Assembly: GCA_012798745.1 (NCBI GenBank)
Contig: JAAZMQ010000090.1
Coordinates: 1-48,208, forward strand
Direction of reading: 5' to 3'
Length of the DNA stretch: 48,208 nucleotides
Source of the DNA: Bacteroidales bacterium
Lineage (GTDB): Bacteria > Bacteroidota > Bacteroidia > Bacteroidales > Dysgonomonadaceae
This document shows, piece by piece, positions 32,926 to 39,823 of the stretch. Every line of letters starts with the position of its first letter. Position 1 is the stretch's first letter. Position numbers and translations under genes: made by a program. The notes below the pieces were generated by a model. The model was not told the origin of the DNA, made no database searches, and saw only the letters and a program-made list of their open reading frames with translations.

Positions 32926-33687
32926 TTATTCTTCAATCAACAACTGTTGTAATTCTTCCGGTGTAACGTTCATTTTCAGTCGCCCTTTCCATGCGTACGA
33001 AATTTTTCCTCTCTCTTCTGAAACAATGATTGCTTTAGCATCGGTTTCTTGTGAAATTCCGAGTCCTGCCCGATGTCTTAACCCAAGATATTTGGGAATA
33101 TTGGGGTTTTGCGACAAGGGTAAAATACAGCCGGCTGCTCTTATTTTGTTCCCGACAATAATCATAGCCCCATCGTGTAGAGGACTGTTTTTGAAAAAGA
33201 TACTTTCAATTAGTCGTGAGGAAATATCGGCATTGATAATTTCTCCCGTTTGTTCATATAACCCCAACTGAATATCGCCTTGAATAACGATTAGGGCGCC
33301 GGTATATGATTTTGCCATATTCATGCACGCTAAGACCACAGCCGTTAGATGTGAATTGTCTTTCTTTTGTTTATTATTTGGGAAGAAAAGCTTGGATATG
33401 AATTTCCATCCTTTTTTTGATCCTAACGACATAAGAAATCGTCGAATTTCATCTTGAAACAGAATGACTAGCAGAAAGAGTCCCACACTCACCAATTGAT
33501 CGAGGATAGTTCCCAACAAAACCATATTAAACACTTGCGAGACAAGTACCCAGATGATTAGAAATACCAATATCCCCATAAATAAAGGACGCACACCGGA
33601 TATCTTTACTACATTATAGAGATAATAGAGCAAAAGAGCTACAAGAAGAATGTCGATAAAATCTTTTATGCCGAAGTGTTCAAACAT
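32926..33687 (-). CDS. cdaA: Diadenylate cyclase CdaA
   Basis: A 253-residue membrane enzyme that makes cyclic di-AMP from two ATP. Three hydrophobic segments occupy about residues 10-80 (FIDILLVALLLYYLYNVV; FMGILVFLIIWVLVSQVF; LVSVGLFLLVILFQ). The DisA-N catalytic domain follows (about 100-245), with PLHDGAMIIVGNKIRAAGCILPLS holding the DGA motif and YLGLRHRAGLGISQETDAKAIIVSEE holding RHR. Both active-site motifs are intact. The start overlaps the folP stop by 8 bp. c-di-AMP controls osmotic and cell-wall balance in other bacteria. The DHH phosphoesterase at 24409 is a possible, unproven turnover enzyme. Confidence 0.95.
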   Translation of the reverse strand: MFEHFGIKDFIDILLVALLLYYLYNVVKISGVRPLFMGILVFLIIWVLVSQVFNMVLLGTILDQLVSVGLFLLVILFQDEIRRFLMSLGSKKGWKFISKLFFPNNKQKKDNSHLTAVVLACMNMAKSYTGALIVIQGDIQLGLYEQTGEIINADISSRLIESIFFKNSPLHDGAMIIVGNKIRAAGCILPLSQNPNIPKYLGLRHRAGLGISQETDAKAIIVSEERGKISYAWKGRLKMNVTPEELQQLLIEE

Positions 33688-34558
33688 GATTAATTAACTT
33701 TGTTTTGTTAGGATGGGGAGATTCGAATTTTTTGAGTTCCGATATAATCTTTATACATTCTACTGCTTCCCTTACATCGTGTACACGTAGAATGTCGGCA
33801 CCATAAATTAATGCGTAGGTATTTAAAATGGTACTTCCGTTCAGGCATTGTGATGGATCGGTATCGAGTAGTTTGTAAAGCATGGATTTCCGTGAAATTC
33901 CTACTAAAAGGGGTAAGTCAAAAATATCGAAGTACCTAAGATAAGCCATCAGTTGATAGTTTTGTGATAACGTTTTGCTGAAACCAAAACCGGGATCAAT
34001 AATAATGTCATTTACTCCTAATAGATTGAGCCGGCTTGTTTTTTCAGAAAAGTAGTAGAGAATATCTTGAATAAAGTTATCGTAATTTGTCAATTGCTGC
34101 ATGGTTTGAGGAGTACCACGCATATGCATAAGAATATAGGGAACGTTTAATTGGGCTACTGTTGGAAACATCTCTTCATCGATTTGGCCACCCGAAATGT
34201 CGTTTATCATATCTACTCCATATTCTTCAACAGCACATTTGGCTACTTCTGCGTAAAAGGTATCCACTGATAAAATGGCATCGGGGAATTCTTTTCTGAT
34301 AATTTTAAGTGCAGGTTCCAATCGGTTAAGTTCCTCCTTTGGCGAAAGTAAAACAGACGATGGCGAGGTGGATTGCCCTCCTATATCGATAATAGTTCCA
34401 CCTTCTTCCAAAATTTGGTTTGCTCTTTCGAGAATTTCTTTTTCCGAGTTTTTACGGCTTCCTGCAAAAAAGGAATCAGGTGTAATATTAATGATTCCCA
34501 TTACGCATGGCGTTGAAAGCTCCATCAATGTTCCTTTTATGTCGAGAAATTTTTTCAT
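33680..34558 (-). CDS. folP: Dihydropteroate synthase
   Basis: A 292-residue TIM-barrel enzyme that joins 6-hydroxymethyl-dihydropterin diphosphate and p-aminobenzoate in folate synthesis. It is the target of sulfonamides. Motifs: MGIINITPDSFFAGSR (normally FxDGG, here FAGS), IIDIGGQSTSPSS, LSVDTFYAEVAKCAV, DMINDISGG, IIDPGFGFSKT and LVGISRKSML, with the final phosphate-binding RVHDV. All sites are present. The gene is 3 nt after nadB and overlaps cdaA, a tight arrangement suggesting translational coupling. Folate and c-di-AMP synthesis being joined is common in Bacteroidales but has no stated reason. Confidence 0.95.
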   Translation of the reverse strand: MKKFLDIKGTLMELSTPCVMGIINITPDSFFAGSRKNSEKEILERANQILEEGGTIIDIGGQSTSPSSVLLSPKEELNRLEPALKIIRKEFPDAILSVDTFYAEVAKCAVEEYGVDMINDISGGQIDEEMFPTVAQLNVPYILMHMRGTPQTMQQLTNYDNFIQDILYYFSEKTSRLNLLGVNDIIIDPGFGFSKTLSQNYQLMAYLRYFDIFDLPLLVGISRKSMLYKLLDTDPSQCLNGSTILNTYALIYGADILRVHDVREAVECIKIISELKKFESPHPNKTKLINHV

Positions 34559-34561
34559 GTG

Positions 34562-36142
34562 TTATAACGTAGAATTGGGTAATTGATAGGGATAATCGAT
34601 AGTATAGTGTAGTCCGCGACTCTCTTTTCGTGCCATTGCCTGTTTGATTACGAGATACCCTACTTTTATGATATTGCGGAGTTCGCAAATTTCACGGGAA
34701 ACAACCGAACGTTGAAATAGACTTTCAGTTTCGCGAAATAAAATATTCAATCTTGCCAATGCACGTTGTAAACGAAGATCGGACCGGACGATTCCCACAT
34801 ACGACGACATAATTTCGTTCACTTCTTTGTAGCTTTGGGTTATTAATACCATTTCTTCGGGTAGTGTAGTACCTTCGGCATTCCATGGGGGGATATTTTC
34901 CTGAAAGGAGTAATCCTTTAATCGGGGAATGGAATGTTTGGCGGCAGCGTCGGCAAAAACAACAGCTTCGATGAGTGAATTAGAAGCCAATCGATTTGCC
35001 CCATGCAAACCGGTGCAAGCACATTCGCCATTTGCATACAATCGCTTAATGCTGGTTTCTCCATGGATGTTTACCCGTATTCCGCCACACAAATAGTGGG
35101 CTGCAGGTGCTACGGGGATGTAATCTTTGGTGATGTCGATACCATACGACTCGCATTTTTCGTAAATGGTGGGGAAATGTTTTTTGGTTTCTTCCGGATC
35201 TTTATGCGTTACATCCAAATAAACATAATCGTTGCCACGATTTTTCATTTCGGTATCGATGGCTCTTGCAACAATATCTCGCGGTGCCAGTGATTCGCGT
35301 TTGTCGTATTTATGCATGAATTCTTTTCCGTCTTTTGTCCTCAGGATCCCCCCGTATCCTCGCACAGCCTCGCTAATCAGGAATGAAGGTCGGTCGCCGG
35401 GATGGTATAGGGCAGTGGGATGAAATTGAACGAATTCCATTCCTTTAATTTCACCTTTTGCGCGAGATACCATTGCGATACCATCTCCGGTTGCAACCAA
35501 TGGGTTAGTGGTCGTTTGATAAATACACCCGATTCCTCCTGTGGCCATCATGGTTATTCGAGATAGAAACGTATCAATTTGGTTTGTTTCCTGATCCAAG
35601 ATGTAAGCGCCATAGCATTCGATCCCTTGGGTGTCGGAAGTAATTATCTTTCCTAGATGATGTTGTGTGAGAATTTCAATGGCAAAGTGGTTGTCGAATA
35701 CATCGATATTGGGATGGTTTTTAATTGCGTCGATTAACCGAAGTTGTATTTCGGCGCCGGTATTGTCTTTATGGTGGAGAATACGAAATTCGGAATGCCC
35801 TCCTTCTTTGTGGAGATCGAAATTTCCTTGTTCGTCTTTATCGAAATCTACACCCCAGCTGATCAGTTCCTTGATTTGCGCAGGTGCTTCGCGTACCACT
35901 TTTTCTACCACAGCCCCATCGCACAATCCTGCACCCGCATCTAAAGTGTCCGCAATGTGTTTTTCAAAATTATCCCAAGGGTTGGTTACGGAAGCTATTC
36001 CTCCTTGAGCATAGTATGTATTGGCATCTTCCAACGAATTTTTTGCAATGATGGCCACCTTACCATAATTGGCAACTTTTAGTGCGAAGCTCATTCCCGC
36101 TATGCCCGCACCTATTACTAAGAAATCATATTTATAGGTCAT
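34562..36142 (-). CDS. nadB: L-aspartate oxidase
   Basis: A 526-residue flavoprotein that oxidises L-aspartate to iminoaspartate, the first step of de novo NAD synthesis. The start at 36142 (MTYKYDFLVIGAGIAG) places the Rossmann motif GAGIAG right after the start; the frame extends 10 codons upstream but across the likely promoter. Further motifs are SLEDANTYYAQGGIASV, FDLHKEGGHSEFRILHHKDNTG, ATGGIGCIYQTTTNP, EFVQFHPTALYHP and YIPVAPAAHYLCGGIRVN, plus GLHGANRLASNSLIEA for FAD binding. The C-terminal helical domain is complete. nadA and nadC are not in the window. It heads the nadB-folP-cdaA-recF-DUF721 unit. Confidence 0.95.
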   Translation of the reverse strand: MTYKYDFLVIGAGIAGMSFALKVANYGKVAIIAKNSLEDANTYYAQGGIASVTNPWDNFEKHIADTLDAGAGLCDGAVVEKVVREAPAQIKELISWGVDFDKDEQGNFDLHKEGGHSEFRILHHKDNTGAEIQLRLIDAIKNHPNIDVFDNHFAIEILTQHHLGKIITSDTQGIECYGAYILDQETNQIDTFLSRITMMATGGIGCIYQTTTNPLVATGDGIAMVSRAKGEIKGMEFVQFHPTALYHPGDRPSFLISEAVRGYGGILRTKDGKEFMHKYDKRESLAPRDIVARAIDTEMKNRGNDYVYLDVTHKDPEETKKHFPTIYEKCESYGIDITKDYIPVAPAAHYLCGGIRVNIHGETSIKRLYANGECACTGLHGANRLASNSLIEAVVFADAAAKHSIPRLKDYSFQENIPPWNAEGTTLPEEMVLITQSYKEVNEIMSSYVGIVRSDLRLQRALARLNILFRETESLFQRSVVSREICELRNIIKVGYLVIKQAMARKESRGLHYTIDYPYQLPNSTL

Positions 36143-36169
36143 ATAAATGTTTTTATTCCTTCTATCGTA

Positions 36170-36177
36170 CAAATTTA
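36170..36177 (-). promoter_or_regulatory. Promoter -7 of the nadB operon
   Basis: TAAATTTG on the minus strand, 27 nt upstream of the nadB ATG. Confidence 0.5.
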
Positions 36178-36438
36178 TAAAATTAAACTTTAATCGTAGG
36201 CATTTTAAATTTAAAATAGTCCATTCAACATAAAAATCTTTTTTAATTTATTGCTTTTATTGATGCTGATATCCAATGAATTATGATTAATTTCAGAAAA
36301 GGAGATTGGTTTACCAAATAAATCGAATATTTTTTTGTTAAATATCAAAATTCTATTGCAATATTCGTGATAAAATGTTTTCTTTGTTATAGTATATTAT
36401 TCATTACGGTATTCATTTTTAATTTGTTATATACCTTT

Positions 36439-37710
36439 ATGAAAACATTTTCCTTAACCTTGTTATTGTTGTTATGTACAACGGTTGCAACCCTCAACGC
36501 AGCCGAATTGCAGCAAAAAAATGATTCTGCCTATTACTTGTTACGGGGAAGAGTGTTAGGAGAAGATACGCGTGAACCATTGGTTTATGCAAGTGTTTCT
36601 GTAAGAAATTCAAATGTTTCGACCGTTACCAATCAAGATGGGTATTTTTCGATCAAGGTTCCGGTATCGGCAAAGAATTCGCAACTCATTATCCGACATC
36701 TAGGATATCGAAATAAAGTTATTCCCGTTATAACGCTGATCGATAGACCAAATAATTACATTATGATGCAGCCCTATTCTATTTTATTGGAAGAGGTTGA
36801 AGTTGTTTCGGGTGATGGTGGACCATTGGTGCGTGAAGCATTGCTTCGCATTCCGGATAATTATCCTAATGTTCCAAATATGATGATTGCTTTTTATCGA
36901 GAGTCGATCAAAAAAAGGAATACATACATATCCCTTGTTGAAGCAGTAGTAGATATTTATAAAGCATCGTATCGTTCTTTTGAAAGCGATCAGGCCCGTA
37001 TTTACATTGGCCGTAAGGCAACCGATATTAATCCGCGTGATACAATTTTACTGAAGTTTCAGGGAGGAATTACAAGTGCTTTGATGCTTGACGTTGCAAA
37101 AAATCCGGAGGTAGTCTTTGGTAAAGAAGGTGAAGAATATGTTTTCAATATCGAAAATATGATTTACATTAATGAAAAACCTAATTATGTAATTTCTTTT
37201 TCACCACTTCCCGGCATTGATGAGATTCTTTTTAGAGGAAAAATTTATTTGGATGCACACAGTTTGGCTTTTACGCGAATGGAATTTAATATGAACGTCG
37301 AAGGACGAAAAGATGCGTCAAATATCTTTATAAAAAAGAAACCTGCAAAAATGAAAGTGGATATGGACCACGCTAAATATATTGTGGATTATGTTGAGAG
37401 AGACAACAAATGGTATTTCAATTACAGCAGAATAGATGTTGCTTTTAAAGTGAATTGGTCGAATCGTTTTTTCGGTCTTTTTGCTCCTCGGTATACCCTT
37501 AACTCTGAAATTGCTATTACTGATCGATACACGGATGATGTGGTGAAATTCCCGAGAAGTGAGCGTATTCGTTCAACGGATATTATTGCCGAAAAAGTGG
37601 AAGATTTTCAAGATTCTGATTTCTGGGGCGAATATAACGTTATTGAACCCGATGAGGAAATATCAGCCGCAATTAAAAAACTCAGTGATAAGCTCCGTCG
37701 TCGACAATAA
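36439..37710 (+). CDS. Exported protein with carboxypeptidase-regulatory-like (CarboxypepD_reg) domain
   Basis: A 423-residue exported protein. The start at 36439 (MKTFSLTLLLLLCTTVATLNAAE) begins a clean signal peptide (about 1-21); the frame extends 24 codons further to a GTG, which is less likely. Residues about 35-120 are a CarboxypepD_reg-like beta-sandwich (LLRGRVLGEDTREPLVYASVSVRNSNVSTVTNQDGYFSIKV), as at the start of many TonB-dependent transporters. The protein then has a 300-residue domain (LLEEVEVVSGDGGPLVREALLRIPDNYP, FYRESIKKRNTYISLVEAVVDIYK) and no barrel. Such proteins are frequent in Bacteroidota and of unknown function. It is monocistronic. Confidence 0.8.
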   Translation: MKTFSLTLLLLLCTTVATLNAAELQQKNDSAYYLLRGRVLGEDTREPLVYASVSVRNSNVSTVTNQDGYFSIKVPVSAKNSQLIIRHLGYRNKVIPVITLIDRPNNYIMMQPYSILLEEVEVVSGDGGPLVREALLRIPDNYPNVPNMMIAFYRESIKKRNTYISLVEAVVDIYKASYRSFESDQARIYIGRKATDINPRDTILLKFQGGITSALMLDVAKNPEVVFGKEGEEYVFNIENMIYINEKPNYVISFSPLPGIDEILFRGKIYLDAHSLAFTRMEFNMNVEGRKDASNIFIKKKPAKMKVDMDHAKYIVDYVERDNKWYFNYSRIDVAFKVNWSNRFFGLFAPRYTLNSEIAITDRYTDDVVKFPRSERIRSTDIIAEKVEDFQDSDFWGEYNVIEPDEEISAAIKKLSDKLRRRQ

Positions 37711-37724
37711 TAATCTAAAAATGC

Positions 37725-37755
37725 TTGTTGGTTAAAAAAATAACCGTTACCTTTG
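37725..37755 (+). promoter_or_regulatory. Promoter of rpsO
   Basis: TTG (37725-37727) and TACCTTTG (37748-37755) are separated by 20 nt. Predicted start is near 37762, giving a leader of about 25 nt. Confidence 0.65.
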
Positions 37756-37786
37756 CTGCCCAAAGTTATTTAATTATAAAAAGTAT

Positions 37787-38056
37787 ATGTATTTAGATGC
37801 AGAGAAAAAGAAGGAAATCTTTGCACGATACGGGAAGTCTAACACTGATACTGGCTCTCCGGAAGCACAGATAGCATTGTTTTCATACCGTATTGCGCAT
37901 TTGACTGAACATTTAAAGTCAAATAAAAAAGATTATAACACAGAAAGAGCCTTGAAAATTTTAGTAGGTAAACGTCGTCGTTTACTCAATTACCTAATTG
38001 AGAAAGATATCGAAAGATATAGAGCAATTATTAAAGAATTAGGTATAAGAAAATAA
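37787..38056 (+). CDS. rpsO: 30S ribosomal protein S15
   Basis: An 89-residue primary-binding protein of the 30S subunit that contacts 16S rRNA helices 20-22 and bridge B4. The conserved segments NTDTGSPEAQIALFSYRIAHLTEHLKSNKKDYNTERALKILVGKRRRLLNYL are unmistakable, and length matches the family exactly. It is a single gene with its own promoter and a long hairpin terminator. pnp, often next to rpsO in proteobacteria, is absent. Confidence 0.98.
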   Translation: MYLDAEKKKEIFARYGKSNTDTGSPEAQIALFSYRIAHLTEHLKSNKKDYNTERALKILVGKRRRLLNYLIEKDIERYRAIIKELGIRK

Positions 38057-38070
38057 ATTTTCAAGAAAAA

Positions 38071-38116
38071 AATCGAAAAAGAGTAAATGAATTTTATTTA
38101 CTCTTTTTTTTCGATT
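38071..38116 (+). terminator. Terminator of rpsO
   Basis: AAAAAGAGTAAAT (38076-38088) pairs with ATTTACTCTTTTT (38096-38108) around a 7-nt loop. The stem can be prolonged by AATCGAAAA/TTTTCGATT with a 3-nt bulge. T-rich sequence follows within the right arm. Confidence 0.8.
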
Positions 38117-38185
38117 AATGGAGACATTTCAATTCAAGAGATTGATTTTTAAATCAATAATAAATACACTTAAGTATAAGTAATC

Positions 38186-38226
38186 AAAAACATATTGTAA
38201 AAGTATGTTTTATAATATGTTTTTTT
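38186..38226 (+). terminator. Second hairpin with T-run downstream of rpsO
   Basis: AAAAACATATT (38186-38196) pairs with AATATGTTTTT (38214-38224) around a 17-nt loop, and the T-run reaches 38226. It is AT-only apart from one pair, so it is weak. It could be a back-up terminator. A short 8-bp inverted repeat, ATTGATTT/AAATCAAT, lies at 38141-38158. Confidence 0.45.
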
Positions 38227-38227
38227 A

Positions 38228-38259
38228 TTTGTTTTTCTTATAAGACCCCTATATATTTG
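38228..38259 (+). promoter_or_regulatory. Consensus promoter of a candidate small RNA
   Basis: TTTG (38228-38231) is followed after 20 nt by TATATTTG (38252-38259). Both elements and the spacing fit the Bacteroidota consensus. No gene start lies within 290 nt downstream. Confidence 0.6.
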
Positions 38260-38264
38260 TAAAC

Positions 38265-38352
38265 GATAACCTAAAACAATCTTTTTACCTTAATACTAGT
38301 CCATATAAACCGTAACAAAAGAGACCATCTTGAGCAAGGTGGTCTCTTTTTA
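38265..38352 (+). ncRNA. Candidate small RNA between rpsO and rarA
   Basis: A transcript of about 88 nt is predicted from the promoter at 38228-38259 to the terminator at 38317-38351. It contains no ATG and no plausible ORF. Its first 50 nt are unstructured and A/C/T-rich (for example CCTAAAACAATC), which would suit pairing with target mRNAs. Its 3' end is a 12-bp stem with a GAGC tetraloop. I do not recognise it as any known RNA family. Presence of both ends is seen; that it is a stable RNA is inferred. Confidence 0.5.
38317..38351 (+). terminator. Strong hairpin terminator of the candidate small RNA
   Basis: AGAGACCATCTT (38320-38331) pairs with AAGGTGGTCTCT (38336-38347), one T-G pair, around loop GAGC. 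Flanking A and T bases lengthen the stem to about 15 bp. T continues to 38351. Confidence 0.85.
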
Positions 38353-38518
38353 GTAGTTAGGAGAGTTAAATAATATAATAGGAGTGCCCGTGTTAAACTT
38401 AAAAAAGAATGTTTACCGGATCAAAAATATTTCGAAGAAGTTTTCTAATTGTCGAAACGATAGAGAATTTATGAAGATGGTTTTTTATTCATCTGTGTGT
38501 AAATTAAGAATTAACACG
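38353..38518 (+). other. Spacer upstream of rarA
   Basis: The remainder of the 494-bp rpsO-rarA gap. I see no ORF, repeat or hairpin of note in it. Confidence 0.4.
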
Positions 38519-38526
38519 TACATTTG
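38519..38526 (+). promoter_or_regulatory. Promoter -7 of rarA
   Basis: TACATTTG lies 24 nt upstream of the rarA ATG. No TTG is found at the -33 position. Confidence 0.5.
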
Positions 38527-38550
38527 TAAAAAACAATTGGAGATGTTTAT

Positions 38551-39819
38551 ATGAATCCACCGTTGGCAGAGCGGATGCGTCCTCAGAATCTGGATGAATT
38601 TATCGGACAAGAGCATTTGGTTGGTAAAGGTGCTGTTTTGCGGAAAATGATTGATTCGGGAAGGGTACCATCACTTATTTTTTGGGGGCCTCCCGGAGTA
38701 GGGAAAACCACTTTGGCATATATTATTGCCAATACGCTTCATGCTCCCTTTTACAAGTTAAGCGCTATTAATTCAGGGGTAAAGGATGTGAGGGACGTGA
38801 TTGAAAAAGCAAAAAGCGAGCGTTTTTTTGATGCGGCGAGTCCTATTTTGTTTATCGATGAAATTCATCGGTTTAGTAAATCGCAACAAGATTCGCTGTT
38901 GAATGCAGTTGAAACCGGAGTAATTACTCTCATTGGTGCAACAACTGAAAATCCTTCATTCGAAGTAATTCGCCCTTTATTATCTCGCTGTCAAGTATAT
39001 GTGTTGAAACCTCTTGAGCGAAAAGATTTGGAAATTTTGCTTCATCGCGCTTTAACGCAAGATATTTTTCTAAAAGAAAAAGAGATAGAAGTGAAAGAAA
39101 CAAATGCTTTATTTCGTTTTTCCGGTGGCGATGCTCGTAAACTGTTAAATATTATAGAGCTGGTTGTTATGGCTGAAAATAGCAATAAAATTGTGATTAC
39201 CGATGACAGTGTAACCAATCGCATACAGGAAAATCCGGCAGCATATGACAAAGAGGGCGAGATGCACTATGATATTATTTCGGCTTTCATTAAATCTATC
39301 CGTGGTAGCGATCCCGATGCAGCTATTTATTGGTTGGCACGTATGGTGGCAGGGGGCGAAGATCCGGCTTTTATCGCGCGTCGCTTGGTTATTTCGGCTG
39401 CAGAAGATATTGGTTTAGCCAATCCGAATGCATTATTATTAGCTAACGCATGTTTCGACACCTTACAAAAAATTGGGTGGCCCGAAGGGCGTATTGTATT
39501 GGCTGAGACTGCTATTTATTTGGCTACTTCTCCTAAAAGCAATTCGGCATATCTTGCAATTGATAAAGCTCTTAACGAAGTTGAACATAGTGGAAATCTT
39601 CCCGTTCCTCTTCATTTGCGCAATGCGCCAACAGCATTGATGAAAGAACTTGATTATGGCAAAGATTACAAATATGCTCACGATTTTGAAGGTAACTTTA
39701 TTGAGCAAGATTATTTACCTCCGGAAATTAAAAATCATCGCTTTTGGGAACCTCAGGACAATCCTTCAGAAGCAAAATTGAAGGATCGAATGAAAAAATT
39801 GTGGGGAAATAAAAAGTGA
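38551..39819 (+). CDS. rarA: Replication-associated recombination protein A (RarA/MgsA)
   Basis: A 422-residue AAA+ ATPase related to clamp loaders, acting at stalled replication forks. Walker A is GPPGVGKTT (46-54, K52). Walker B is LFIDEIHRF (D103, E104), followed by sensor GATTENPSFEVI and the arginine SRCQVYVL. The C-terminal tetramerisation part (about 235-422) has HYDIISAFIKSIRGSDPDAAIYWLARM and AEDIGLANP, the RarA hallmarks. Length is normal. It is a single gene, and its stop is 4 bp from the convergent lptD stop, with no terminator between them. Confidence 0.95.
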   Translation: MNPPLAERMRPQNLDEFIGQEHLVGKGAVLRKMIDSGRVPSLIFWGPPGVGKTTLAYIIANTLHAPFYKLSAINSGVKDVRDVIEKAKSERFFDAASPILFIDEIHRFSKSQQDSLLNAVETGVITLIGATTENPSFEVIRPLLSRCQVYVLKPLERKDLEILLHRALTQDIFLKEKEIEVKETNALFRFSGGDARKLLNIIELVVMAENSNKIVITDDSVTNRIQENPAAYDKEGEMHYDIISAFIKSIRGSDPDAAIYWLARMVAGGEDPAFIARRLVISAAEDIGLANPNALLLANACFDTLQKIGWPEGRIVLAETAIYLATSPKSNSAYLAIDKALNEVEHSGNLPVPLHLRNAPTALMKELDYGKDYKYAHDFEGNFIEQDYLPPEIKNHRFWEPQDNPSEAKLKDRMKKLWGNKK

Positions 39820-39823
39820 TTTT

